Shown here: one piece after another, positions 17,094 through 27,500 of the stretch
How positions within the stretch are numbered: position 1 is the stretch's first letter
How the letters are laid out: each line of letters begins with the position of its first letter
Origin: an uncultured Muribaculaceae bacterium
GTDB lineage: Bacteria; Bacteroidota; Bacteroidia; Bacteroidales; Muribaculaceae
Assembly: GCA_910577315.1 (NCBI GenBank)
Contig: CAJTME010000008.1
Coordinates: 77,074-141,073 of the forward strand
Reading direction: 5' to 3'
DNA: 64,000 bases
Notes under the pieces: generated by a model
Seen by the model: only the letters and a program-made list of their open reading frames with translations
Databases searched by the model: none
Told to the model about the DNA's origin: nothing
Position numbers and translations under genes: made by a program

Positions 17094-19493
17094 ATGAAAC
17101 TGTATAAACAACTTGCCGCAAGCGCTTTTGCCCTGTTCGCGCTCTACCAGGGCGCCGATGCGGCCGCTCCCTCGGGCTATTACTCGAAATGCGAGGGACT
17201 GTACGGAAAATCCCTGCTCTCGGCATTGAACACCGTCGTCGGCGACCCTGACGTTGTAGGCTACGACGGCCTGTGGAGCCTCTACGGCTCGACCGACCTG
17301 CGCGCCGACGGCTCGGTGTGGGACATGTATTCCACCAAGAGCTGGAGGTTAAAGACCAATCAGTGCGGCAACTACAAGAACGTGGGCGACTGCTACAACC
17401 GCGAGCACTCCTTCCCCAAAAGCTGGTTCAACGAAGCGTCGCCGATGAAGTCCGACGCCTTCCACGTCTATCCAACCGACGGCAAGGTCAACGGCCAGCG
17501 CAGCAACCATCCCTACGGCGAATGTGAGGGCGGCACCACCCTCCCCGGCTCGGGCAACGTCAAGGCCCTCGGCCGCCTGGGCAATTCCACCTTCCCCGGC
17601 TACTCGGGCACGGTATTCGAGCCCGACGATGAATACAAGGGCGATTTCGCCCGCACATATTTCTACATGGCCGCGGCCTACAACACCCGCATCGCCGGTT
17701 TCAGCTCTCCCATGCTCGCAGGCAACTCCTATCCGGCCTATAAGGACTGGGCCATCGAGCTGCTGCTCAAATGGCATCGCCAGGATCCCGTCAGCTCAAA
17801 GGAAACCAACCGTAACGACGCCGTTTATGCCGCCCAGGGCAACCGCAACCCCTTCATTGACCATCCCGAACTGGCCGAACACATCTGGGGCGACAGGAAA
17901 ACCGAGCGCTGGGAACCCGCCGCAAGCACCCAGCCCGAGCTCACCCTGCCCGTCAATGGAGCGAACCTCGATTTGGGCGCCACCGTCCCCGGATTTCCCC
18001 GCACGGCCACATTCACCGTCAAGGGCGTCAACCTTGCCGCCAACGTGTCGCTTGCCGTCTCGGGCACCGGCTTCTCGGTGAGCCCCGCCACCATTACCAA
18101 GTCGGCCGCCATGGGCGCCGACGGCGCCGTGGCCACCGTGACGTTCGCCCCCACCTCCGAGGGTTCGTTCACGGGCCGCGTGAGCATCACCTGCGGCAAC
18201 CTTTCCAAGACCGTCAACCTCTCGGGCAGCGCTATTGCCAGTCTGCCTGCCGGCCCCGTCAAGGAAATCGGTGACGATTCGTTCGTGGCCGTATGGACCA
18301 ATGTGGGCGACGCCGATGCCGACGGCCAATACACCATCGACGTCCGTCGAGCCGGCACCTCGCTGGGCGGTTTCCCCCGCAAGGTCAGCGCCGCCTCCCA
18401 GCGCCTCATCGTGGACAACCTCGACCCGCTGACGACCTATACATATACCGTCAAGTCCGAGCATCTCGTTTCGGACGAGGTGAGCGTGACCACCCTCGCC
18501 CCCATCCCCTCGATTGACTTCTATTTTGACGGCGACCTGATGTTCCAGACACTTGTCGATGAGCCATCGGAAGTGGCCGAACTCGTCGCCGACATCGCCA
18601 ACATAACCGGCGCCATCACCCTGGAAGTGGCCGAACCTTTCCAGCTGTCGATGAACAAGACCGACTGGTCCGGCACCGCCGTCATGGACGCCGAGGAAGA
18701 CCGCGTGTATGTCCGCGCCCTGTCCTCAACCCCCGGCACCTTCCACGCCACCCTCGTCGCCACTGCCGGCGATTACGTTAACGACGACGTGGAGCTCTCC
18801 GCCGTAGTCTCCGCCACCACTGGCCTGTTTGAGGATTTCGAGGCCGACGCCACCGGCATGGGTACATATAAGCCCGCAATCATCTACCAGGGCACCGGCG
18901 CGAAATGGAAATTCAGCGACGCCGGCATGTGGGCCGGCGACGATGACCACTCGGGCTCGCAGTCGGTGCGCATGGGCAAGACCGCGGCCTCGTGCATCGA
19001 AATGGCCGAGGATTGCGAGACAGGTCTCGGCGTGGTGTCCCTGTGGACCATGGTATACAGTTCGGACAGCGAGTTCGCCTACGAACTTGAATACTCCACC
19101 GACGGCGGGTCGACATGGACCTCGGCCGGCTCGGCAAAAATCAACTCGCGCGAATACACTCGGCAGACCTTTACCGTAAATGCCGCCGGCCCCGCACGTC
19201 TCCGTGTCCGCCAGACCTCGGGCAAGCGCTTCAACATCGACGACATCGAGGCCACGGCCTACAGCTCGCTCGTGCCCGACTTCGCCGCCGACTATCACCG
19301 CTGGGATGCTTACTGCCTCGGCGGGAACCTCGTGGTCGAGGCCTCGGAGGCTGTGGAAGCTCGCGTCTACTGCATCGACGGCACCGAAGTTTTCACAGGC
19401 CGCATCGCCGAAGGCACCACCTCGATCAACGTCGCCCCCGGTCTTTACATCGTGGCCGTCGACGACTTCACCCGCCGCGTTCTCGTTAAATAA
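17094..19493 (+). CDS. Secreted endonuclease I with T9SS C-terminal sorting domain
   Basis: 799 residues. Signal peptide MKLYKQLAASAFALFALYQGADA, then an endonuclease I domain (about 25-280) with the catalytic NREHSFPKSWF (His near 105) and KVNGQRSNHPYGEC. A beta-rich region with Fn3-like and choice-of-anchor-like segments follows, and the last 75 residues end in a T9SS type A tail (VYCIDGTEVF, GLYIVAVDDF, RRVLVK). It should be exported by Sec and T9SS to the cell surface and degrade extracellular DNA or RNA for nutrient recovery. A strong hairpin terminator follows. Confidence 0.9.
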   Translation: MKLYKQLAASAFALFALYQGADAAAPSGYYSKCEGLYGKSLLSALNTVVGDPDVVGYDGLWSLYGSTDLRADGSVWDMYSTKSWRLKTNQCGNYKNVGDCYNREHSFPKSWFNEASPMKSDAFHVYPTDGKVNGQRSNHPYGECEGGTTLPGSGNVKALGRLGNSTFPGYSGTVFEPDDEYKGDFARTYFYMAAAYNTRIAGFSSPMLAGNSYPAYKDWAIELLLKWHRQDPVSSKETNRNDAVYAAQGNRNPFIDHPELAEHIWGDRKTERWEPAASTQPELTLPVNGANLDLGATVPGFPRTATFTVKGVNLAANVSLAVSGTGFSVSPATITKSAAMGADGAVATVTFAPTSEGSFTGRVSITCGNLSKTVNLSGSAIASLPAGPVKEIGDDSFVAVWTNVGDADADGQYTIDVRRAGTSLGGFPRKVSAASQRLIVDNLDPLTTYTYTVKSEHLVSDEVSVTTLAPIPSIDFYFDGDLMFQTLVDEPSEVAELVADIANITGAITLEVAEPFQLSMNKTDWSGTAVMDAEEDRVYVRALSSTPGTFHATLVATAGDYVNDDVELSAVVSATTGLFEDFEADATGMGTYKPAIIYQGTGAKWKFSDAGMWAGDDDHSGSQSVRMGKTAASCIEMAEDCETGLGVVSLWTMVYSSDSEFAYELEYSTDGGSTWTSAGSAKINSREYTRQTFTVNAAGPARLRVRQTSGKRFNIDDIEATAYSSLVPDFAADYHRWDAYCLGGNLVVEASEAVEARVYCIDGTEVFTGRIAEGTTSINVAPGLYIVAVDDFTRRVLVK

Positions 19494-19524
19494 TATCGTT
19501 AAATAATATCGAAATTACATAAAC

Positions 19525-19565
19525 AACGCGTGGAGCCTCAACTTCGGGGCTCCACGCGTTGTTTT
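19525..19565 (+). terminator. Terminator of the endonuclease I gene
   Basis: Perfect 13-bp stem AACGCGTGGAGCC/GGCTCCACGCGTT with a 10-nt loop, followed by GTTTT. The 13-nt CGTTAAATAATAT is duplicated just before it at the stop codon. Confidence 0.8.
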
Positions 19566-19847
19566 AACAAGTGTGTATTTTCCACCTTCCCCGCCAGGCC
19601 GGAAAAACAAAATGCAACTACTCTCACGAGCCGTTGCATCTCTAACCTATGATTCACTTATTGGCCAAAACGGGGAAGAATTTGGCCGTCACAAAGTTAC
19701 AAAGGTTTTTTTGTTAACGCTAAAAATCTTAACATTCTTTATCTCAAATTTGCATCTGTTTGCAGTGGGATGGCCGCCACTTTACATCCCCTGCACAATA
19801 TTTTGTGCCTATGGACGTTATGATTAAGTATCCAATCATTTCGATAA
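19566..19847. other. AT-rich intergenic region before the first PorU-like gene
   Basis: About 280 nt without a credible gene. It holds CAAAGTTACAAAG-type AT-rich sequence and probably the promoter of the downstream gene, but no clean TAnnTTTG with a spaced -33 is seen. Confidence 0.4.
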
Positions 19848-22800
19848 ATGGCGAAATTCTCTCATATCTCTCTTCAGCCTACGTCTCTAATGCGGGTTGT
19901 GCTGCTCCTGTCGCTTGTCGTGACGGGTTTTGTCGCTTATGCCTTCCCCGCTGATTTCTACGCCGCCAACTCAGTGCTTGCCACGGGCAAGTGGGTCAAG
20001 ATAGGAGTTGAAAAATCAGGCGTTTACATGATTCCGACGGCCACTTTGCGCTCGTGGGGCTTCACTGATCCCTCGAAAGTGCGCGTGCATGGTTACGGAG
20101 GACGGCGCATAGCCGACGCAATGACCCGCGAAGCCTATATCGACGACCTTCCGGCCGTCGCATCCGAACTCATCGACGCCGGCGTCGTGTTCTATGCCGC
20201 CGGCCCCGACTCCTGGGAGCTTATCGGCTCGAGATACCGCGGCCGTCTCAGCCCCTATGCCTCGATGGGATATTATTTCGTGACCGAAGCCCAGGAGGCG
20301 GCTCCCGCGGTGCCCCGTTCGGGAAACCCCTCCGTGTCAAATCCCGTCACCACGGCCTCGGCCCGGCTGCACCATGAGCGCGAGCTGATGCAGGCCACCG
20401 AAATCGGTCCGCTGTTTGTGGGCGAGGATTTCCGCAGCCGCCAGTCGCAGACATTCAAATTCTCCACTCCGGGCCGCGTCGCCGGTACCGAGCTGTGGGT
20501 GGGCACCCAGTTTGTCCACCGGCACATCGGGGCAAGTGCCTCGCTCGTCATATCTGTCGGCGACGAATCGGTCAGCACCTCGGTCAGCTCGACCTCAGAC
20601 AGCCACTACATCCATGCCTCCGTTTCGAGTTCGTCGCTCATGTTCAACAACGCGCCGCTCGACGGATTCGACCTTACCCTGAACTACAAACCCACGCGCG
20701 TGGTGTATCAGGCCAACCTCGACTATATTTCCGTAAACTACACCCGCGCCCTTGACATGCCCGCCGACGGCGTGATGGAATTCTGGTCAAACCGTCCGCA
20801 GCTGTCGTTGGGCGATGATGCCGGCACCGCACGCGTGTGGGACGTCACCGACCCCACCGACATACAGCAGATGGAGACCGGCCGCGACGGCAACCGCTCG
20901 CAGTGGAGCGTGTCGCGTTCGGGCATGCGCTCGTATGTGGCCTGGCGTCCCGGCGCCAAACTGCCCCAACCCACATTTGTGGGCGAGGTCGCCTCTCAGA
21001 ACCTGCATGCGCAGGCCGATCCCGTCGACATGGTGATTTTTTCGACCGGCGGTTTCCGCTCGGTCGCCGACCGCCTCGCCGACTTCCACCACGATTACGA
21101 CGGGATGAGTGTCATGGTGGTCGACCCCGCCGAGGTGTATAATGAGTTTTCCTCGGGTGTGTCCGACGTGTCGGGCATCCGCAAGTACCTCAAGATGCTC
21201 TACGACCGCGGCGAGGCCGCCGGCCACCGGCTGAAGTATGCCGTGCTGATGGGGCGTCCCACCCACGACCACCGCTGCCTGTCGGCCTCCTCGCCATCTC
21301 CGCTCGCCACAGTGCCGTGGTGGGTCGACGGTGATGATTCCCACGCGATGAACGATGAGAAGGGTTTCGGTACCGACGATTTCGTCGCAATGCTTGACGA
21401 CGGGTCGGGAGGCAATATGGGCCTTGATGTGCTGCGGGTGGCCGTTGGCCGTATTCCCCTCACCAGTGTCGCCGAAGGGAACCAGTTGGTTGACAAACTT
21501 GAACAGTATTCAAGGAAGTCGAAAAAGACAGGATGGAAAAACCATGTGCTGGTGCTCACCGACGAAGGCGACAACGGCGCCCACATCACCCAGGGCGAGA
21601 GCCTGGCGAACATCATGCTTGAGAGCGAAGGCCAGCAGCATGTGTTCACCAAGGTGTTCATCGGCTCGTACGTGCGCCAGAACGGCACCTTCCCCGCCGC
21701 GCGTCAGGAAATGTACCGCGCGCTCGACGATGGAGTGGTGTGGTGGTGCTTTGCCGGCCACGCCAACAATCACTCGTGGACCGGCGACGGCATGCTCACC
21801 TATACCGACCTCAACAACCTCTACCTCCGCAACGTGCCCTTCGTCGTGGCTGCCACCTGCGACTTCCTGCGCTGGGACTGCCCCGTGGAATCGGGCGGTG
21901 AAATCATGTATAAGGAACGCAACGGCGGCGCCATCGGCATGATCAGCGCCACCCGCCCGGTGTATATTTCTGAGAACCGCTATTTCCTCGACGCATTCGC
22001 GCGCCATGCTTTTGACTATGACGATGACGGGCGCCGCGCGACGGCGGGCGAGGTTTACCGGCGCCTCAAAAACGACATACGCACCACCGGTTCCTCCAAA
22101 CCCACCTCAAACACCAACCGCCTGCGCTTCGTCTTCATGGGCGACCCGGCCATGAGGCTCGCCACTCCCGACGATGTCGTCGAGCTGCTCACAATCAACG
22201 GCCAGCCAGTCGATCTTGACAGCCAGATAACCATCCCCGCGCTGTCGTCGGCCACGTTCACAGGCCGTGTCGTGGCTCCGGACGGAACTCCGCGCAGCTC
22301 ATTTGACGGCGTTCTCCATCTTGACCTTTACGACGCCCTCGAATCGCGCGTTTCCGAAGAATTCGACAACTCAGGCAAGACCCTGGTATATGACGTGCAG
22401 GGCGACAAACTGTTTGCCGGCTCGGCCTACGTGAAGAACGGCGAGTTCTCAATCACCGTCCCGATGCCTTCGCAGGTGGCCGACAATTTCCGCCCCGCCA
22501 TGGTGTCGATGTATGCCTACGCCACCAATTCAAACGACGAAGCCGTGGGCGCCAACCGTGAATTCTATGTCTACGGCTTCGAGGAGCCCGAGACGCCCGA
22601 CACCACCGATCCCGTCATCGACTCGTTCGTAATCAACCACTCGGGCTTCCGCAGCGGCGATGCCGTCAACGGCTCGCCCATGGCCATCGCCAGCGTGTCT
22701 GACAACGTGAGCATAAACCTTTCGACCGCCGGCGTGGGCCAGCAGATGACCCTCACCCTTGACGAGACCCGCACCTACACCGACGTCGCCTCGTTCTATA

Positions 22801-23264
22801 CCCCCGCCGCCGACGGCAGTCCGTCGGGCGTCATCAACTATCCCTTCGAGGATCTCACCGCCGGCGCCCACACCCTGCGCCTGAGGGTGTTCGACACCTC
22901 GGGCAACGTGGCCTCGCAGACAATAGAATTCTTTGTCGACGACTCGCTCGCGCCCCAGATTTTTGACGTCTACACCGATGCCAATCCCGCTTCCGAGTCG
23001 GCCAGCTTCTATGTGCGCCACGACCGTCCTGAAAACGTTATGGAAGTCACCATAACCGTCTATGACCTGCTGGGCCATCCCGTGTGGACCGCCACCGAGC
23101 GCGGCACCAGCGACATGGACGTGTCGTCGCCGGTCACCTGGGATTTGTGCGACATGGCCGGCCGCCGCGTCACCCGCGGCATATACCTTTACCGCGCCAC
23201 CGTCACCACCGACAACGCCCACTATGAGACGGCGTCGCGCCGCATAGCCGTCACCGCCCGATGA
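19848..23264 (+). CDS. porU: Type IX secretion sortase PorU (gingipain-like C25 peptidase)
   Basis: 1138 residues, close to PorU's usual length. The signal peptide is MRVVLLLSLVVTGFVAYA, from Met15; an ATG at 19890 is an equally good start. The peptidase C25 domain spans roughly 400-780 and has the catalytic pair in WCFAGHANNHSW (His638) and VAATCDFLRWD (Cys671). A beta-sandwich region and a C-terminal domain with VYDLLGHPVWTATE and RGIYLYRATV follow. PorU sits on the outer surface, cleaves the sorting domain of T9SS cargo and attaches it to anionic LPS. It would process the many cargo proteins in this window. A close relative lies 1.3 kb downstream. Confidence 0.9.
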   Translation: MAKFSHISLQPTSLMRVVLLLSLVVTGFVAYAFPADFYAANSVLATGKWVKIGVEKSGVYMIPTATLRSWGFTDPSKVRVHGYGGRRIADAMTREAYIDDLPAVASELIDAGVVFYAAGPDSWELIGSRYRGRLSPYASMGYYFVTEAQEAAPAVPRSGNPSVSNPVTTASARLHHERELMQATEIGPLFVGEDFRSRQSQTFKFSTPGRVAGTELWVGTQFVHRHIGASASLVISVGDESVSTSVSSTSDSHYIHASVSSSSLMFNNAPLDGFDLTLNYKPTRVVYQANLDYISVNYTRALDMPADGVMEFWSNRPQLSLGDDAGTARVWDVTDPTDIQQMETGRDGNRSQWSVSRSGMRSYVAWRPGAKLPQPTFVGEVASQNLHAQADPVDMVIFSTGGFRSVADRLADFHHDYDGMSVMVVDPAEVYNEFSSGVSDVSGIRKYLKMLYDRGEAAGHRLKYAVLMGRPTHDHRCLSASSPSPLATVPWWVDGDDSHAMNDEKGFGTDDFVAMLDDGSGGNMGLDVLRVAVGRIPLTSVAEGNQLVDKLEQYSRKSKKTGWKNHVLVLTDEGDNGAHITQGESLANIMLESEGQQHVFTKVFIGSYVRQNGTFPAARQEMYRALDDGVVWWCFAGHANNHSWTGDGMLTYTDLNNLYLRNVPFVVAATCDFLRWDCPVESGGEIMYKERNGGAIGMISATRPVYISENRYFLDAFARHAFDYDDDGRRATAGEVYRRLKNDIRTTGSSKPTSNTNRLRFVFMGDPAMRLATPDDVVELLTINGQPVDLDSQITIPALSSATFTGRVVAPDGTPRSSFDGVLHLDLYDALESRVSEEFDNSGKTLVYDVQGDKLFAGSAYVKNGEFSITVPMPSQVADNFRPAMVSMYAYATNSNDEAVGANREFYVYGFEEPETPDTTDPVIDSFVINHSGFRSGDAVNGSPMAIASVSDNVSINLSTAGVGQQMTLTLDETRTYTDVASFYTPAADGSPSGVINYPFEDLTAGAHTLRLRVFDTSGNVASQTIEFFVDDSLAPQIFDVYTDANPASESASFYVRHDRPENVMEVTITVYDLLGHPVWTATERGTSDMDVSSPVTWDLCDMAGRRVTRGIYLYRATVTTDNAHYETASRRIAVTAR

Positions 23265-23316
23265 CGCCGGGCGTAAAAACACGTCCCCGATTGACGACTT
23301 TCTTCAAAAAAAATCG

Positions 23317-23324
23317 TAACTTTG
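23317..23324 (+). promoter_or_regulatory. -7 element of rex (leaderless, GTG start)
   Basis: TAACTTTG ends five bases before the GTG at 23330. A TTG 23 nt upstream may be the -33. It excludes the longer frame starting at 23261. Confidence 0.6.
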
Positions 23325-23329
23325 TAGCC

Positions 23330-23986
23330 GTGAACGAAAATCGCCTCAACCGACCGCAGGATTTGCTGCCCGAGCCCACGCTCAGGCGGCTGCCTTGGTA
23401 TTTGGCCTACGTGGCCACGCTGAGGCAGGAAGGCGTCGAGAACGTGTCGTCGCGCCGGCTGGCCCATGACCTTGCGGTGGACGCATCCCAGATTGCCAAA
23501 GACCTGTCGTTCATCAATATAAAAGGCAAGACGCGTATAGGCTATGACGTCATCGAGCTTGAGGAGGCCCTGCAGAGCTTCCTGGGTTTCGGACGCAGCC
23601 ACAACGCGCTTATGGCCGGGGTAGGCTCGCTGGGCGCAGCGCTGATGCGCGACTCGGGGTTGCAGCGTTATGGACTTGATATTGTTGCCGGCATCGATTC
23701 TGATCCACGGGTGGCCGGCACAGAGATTGCAGGGATTCCAGTATTTTTTCCTAATGAACTTCCGTCGATTGTAAAACGTCTGGATATCCGTATCGGAATC
23801 ATAGCCGTTCCCGTAGAAGAGGCCCAGTCGGTCGCCGACCGTCTCGTCGGCGCGGGAATAAAGGCCCTGTGGAATTTCACGCCCCGCCGCATACGTGTCG
23901 AGAAGGGAGTGGTGGTCACCAACACCTCCATCTATTCTCACCTGGCCGTTATGTATAATCGTCTTGGAAATATGGATTTGTCATGA
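23330..23986 (+). CDS. rex: Redox-sensing transcriptional repressor Rex
   Basis: 218 residues from GTG (VNENRLNRPQ); a 23-codon upstream extension overlaps the promoter. An N-terminal winged helix (LRRLPWYLAYVATL, VSSRRLAHDLAVDASQIAKDLS) precedes the Rossmann motif GVGSLGAALM and IDSDPRVAG. Rex senses NADH/NAD+ and represses fermentative and anaerobic respiratory genes in the cytoplasm. The next gene overlaps by four bases (ATGA). Confidence 0.92.
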   Translation: MNENRLNRPQDLLPEPTLRRLPWYLAYVATLRQEGVENVSSRRLAHDLAVDASQIAKDLSFINIKGKTRIGYDVIELEEALQSFLGFGRSHNALMAGVGSLGAALMRDSGLQRYGLDIVAGIDSDPRVAGTEIAGIPVFFPNELPSIVKRLDIRIGIIAVPVEEAQSVADRLVGAGIKALWNFTPRRIRVEKGVVVTNTSIYSHLAVMYNRLGNMDLS

Positions 23987-24501
23987 AGATATTACGTATT
24001 GATTCTGTTCTGTCGCCGGATGCACCCGAAGTTGCCATCATGGCCGATTCAGTCATGAGGCCCGACGGGCGCCCCCTGTTCCTTCCCGAAGGCGAATGGG
24101 AATGTCAGATTCGTCCCGCCATACGCATCGAGAGGCTCGGAAAGGCGATAGGCGAGCAGTTCTCATCACGTTACTACTCACAGTTCACCGCCGTGAACTA
24201 TCTGCGCAGCCTCGACGGCAAGCCCTGGCCCGACATGATTGACGACACCGTCGTCGTGGGCGATTACCAGGCCCTGTCTGACCGTCCGCGCACGTTTCAG
24301 TTCGATACGCAGTCGGGCGACTGGCTTTTCGACCGCCCGGCTTTCGACCGGCTGCTCACAGCCCTGTCCCAGCGGACCACATTCAAGACAGGCGACCTCA
24401 TAATATTGCCCGACGTGCTGATGACATACAGCCCTGATGTGAACATGCAGGTCGCAGTCAGGGTCGACGGGGTGCCATGCCTCCAGTTCGCAATAAAATA
24501 A
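23983..24501 (+). CDS. Uncharacterised protein with FAH-like C-terminus
   Basis: 172 residues, soluble, no signal peptide. Segments such as YYSQFTAVNYL and TGDLIILPDVLMTYSP...VAVRVDGVPCLQF recall the C-terminal core of fumarylacetoacetate hydrolase-like proteins, but the metal-binding residues cannot be placed, so this is a fold-level guess. Its start overlaps the rex stop, so the two are translationally coupled; a redox-linked role is possible. No better assignment from sequence. Confidence 0.45.
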   Translation: MKILRIDSVLSPDAPEVAIMADSVMRPDGRPLFLPEGEWECQIRPAIRIERLGKAIGEQFSSRYYSQFTAVNYLRSLDGKPWPDMIDDTVVVGDYQALSDRPRTFQFDTQSGDWLFDRPAFDRLLTALSQRTTFKTGDLIILPDVLMTYSPDVNMQVAVRVDGVPCLQFAIK

Positions 24502-24565
24502 CCAATAAAAAACTTACTTTATCCGCAACCAATCCAATACCACAATAAAGCCAATCAAAAAAGCA

Positions 24566-27500
24566 ATGATACGCCGTTTATCCCTCCTTTTTTCTCTCCT
24601 GATGGGCCTTTCAGCGACCGTCTCTGCGCTTCCTGTTTCATATTACGCCTCGTCATCCCGTCTTGCAGGCGGGAACTGGGTCAAGATACGCACCGACAAG
24701 GAAGCCATATATCAGTTCACGTATGACCAACTCCGTGGAATGGGCTTTTCCAATCCGCAGAAAGTCCAGGTCTACGGTTACGGCGCCCTCACCCTTGTCG
24801 GCAACCAGTTCTCGCAGATCACTCCCGACGACCTCAAGCCCATCGCCACACGCCACACCGCCGATGGCCGAATCCTGTTTTTCGGCGAGGGCGACGTATG
24901 CGTGTCGGGCAACAATGTGAACCGCTCGAACGCATATTTCACTTACCGCCGTTCGCAAGCCGACAGATATTCATATTATTTCCTGAGCGATGCCGAAGAT
25001 ATCACCTCCCTTCCCATGAGGGCCCAGGGCGTACAGAAATTCGACAAGAATGGAAATCCCATCGAAACCGCATCGCACCTCCACATCGACTGGCAGGAAG
25101 ATGAGCTGCAGAACCCGTCGGAAGGCGGCGTGACGTTCCACGGCAAGAAATATTCGCCCGGCGACCAGGTGCCCTTCAGCTTCCGCATAAAGAACTTCCA
25201 GCCTCTTGACAGCACGACGAATTTTGCCAACGGCTCGTTTGCATACGTGTTCGCCCTCAGCACCCCCGTGATGACATCGCTCAGCGCCTCGGCCAGCAGC
25301 AATGTGGACCTGGTCAAGACCTCCGCCACCCTCAATTCGCCGGCGGTTGTCTCGGCCAACAGCACCGTTGCCTATGAAAACGCCACCGGCTGGCTCCCCT
25401 TCACATCGTCGGATTCCGACCCGCTGCAGGACTCGGAGGTGACCTTTACCGTCAGCATCCCCACAGCCAATACCGACAAGCTCACTTACACTGCCGCCGA
25501 CCGCGTCTACCTCACCTATCCACGCGCCAACGTGCTCGATGCCGAGGATCCATATCTGGTGATGAACCTCATGGACGGCCGCAACTATATGGGCCATTCG
25601 TTCGTGTTCGAGGGTGTGATGCCCGGCGACGTCGAGATGTGGAACATCGACACTCCGACGGCAATCAACTCATATCCCCCCGTATATGATGCCGAGCGAG
25701 ACCTCACCAAATTCATCCTCGACCGCCAGTCGTTCCGTGCGGTGGCTTTCAATCCGACTTACACTTTCCCGACTCCCGAGGTTGTGGAATCCGTGGAACC
25801 CCAGGACCTCCACGCCGCCTCCACCCCCGACATGCTTCTCATCACCACCGCCGAGCTCCTTCCCTATGCCGAGAGAATCGCCGCGCTGCACCGCACCTAT
25901 CAGGACATGGACGTGCTTGTTGTGGAGCATAACCTGATTTTTAATGAATTCTCGTCGGGCGCACGTTCGTCGATGGCCTACCGCCGCATGGCCAAGATGT
26001 TCTATGACCGCGACCCCAAGAAGTTCAAGCATGTGTTCTTCTTCGGTCCCTCGTCATACGACAACCGCTGCATAGAGGTAACCCAGGCCGACCGCCTGGT
26101 AAGCCATCCGCAGCCCGACGCCAAGCAGAGCAATAACGCCATCCTCAACTATCCCATCGACTCGTTCTTCGGAATGTTGAACGATAAGTTCTCGACCGAC
26201 AACAGCATCGAGGTTGAGCCCGTTCAGGTTGCCGTAGGCCGCGTTCCCGCGCTCAACGTCTCCCAGGCTGCCACTTATGTCGACAAGGTGGAGCGCTATT
26301 TCAAGAATCCCCTTCCGGCGAAGGCCTACGCCCGCACCCTGCTCATCGGCGGCTCTGGCGACAACAACACCCACGGCCGGCACCAGCTTGAGGTGCGCGA
26401 CACCATGAGCGTCTGCCGCAAGGATTTCGCGCACACCTACGTTTCGTTTGAACTGCTTCCGCCAAACGGTGTCGGCGAGAGCATCATTGCCGATGCCCTC
26501 ACCGAGGGTGTGGGCTACATGACGTACAGCGGCCACGGTGGTCCCACGTCAATCAACGGCTTCAATGTCACCACCGTTAAATCCCTGCAGTATGACTCGT
26601 ATCCCTTCGTGATGTTCGCCAGCTGCGACCAGTTCGCGTTCGACCGCATGCACGGCGGCCTGGTTGAGGCGATGCTTTTTGAACGCGACGGCGGTGCCCT
26701 CGGTGGTTTCGCGGCTGCACGAAGCGTGTATATCAGCTATAACCAGATGAGCTGTCTGCCGACGGCTGTGGCATATGCCAACGCTAAGCCCGGAGCCGTC
26801 TACGGCGACGTGTTCAAGACTGCCCGCAACAGCGTGATTTCGGGATACAAGGATGGCTCAATCAAGATCAACAGCCCCACTATCGTTTTCCGTAACATGC
26901 TGGCCTACAACCTCGCCGGCGACCCGGCACTCCCCCTGCGTGTGCCTGAGCGCAAGGCTGCCGTCACCAAGATGGGCCAGACAGGCGCCGGCAAGCTGTC
27001 GATAGCGCCTTTCGTACCCACCACCGTCGAGGGCTGCATCTACGGCTCGAACGGTGCGGTGGACGCCTCGTTCAACGGAACTGCCGAAATAACCCTGTAT
27101 GACGGTGCGCATGATTGCTATATCATGGGTGTGAAACGTCCTCTGGGCAATAACATGATTCAGGAAAACGACACCATCACCTTCGACAATGATGTGCTGT
27201 CGGTTGTGTCGGCCAAGGTTGTCAACGGCAAGTTCTCGGCTGAGATGTCAGTGCCCAACCCCACGTATCCCGACGGCCTCAGCCGCATGCTGGTGACCGC
27301 CACCTCCGACGACGGAACGGGCGCCATGGGCACCATGGATAACGTCAAGGTAACCGCCTACGACGAGAATGAAGCCGTGACGGATTTCAAGGCTCCCGTC
27401 ATCAAGCAATTCTATCTTACCGACGCCGACAAGGTGCCTGCATCTGAAATCAACGGCTCGGGCTATGTGGTCGCCGTAATCGATCCTACCGCCGAAGGCC

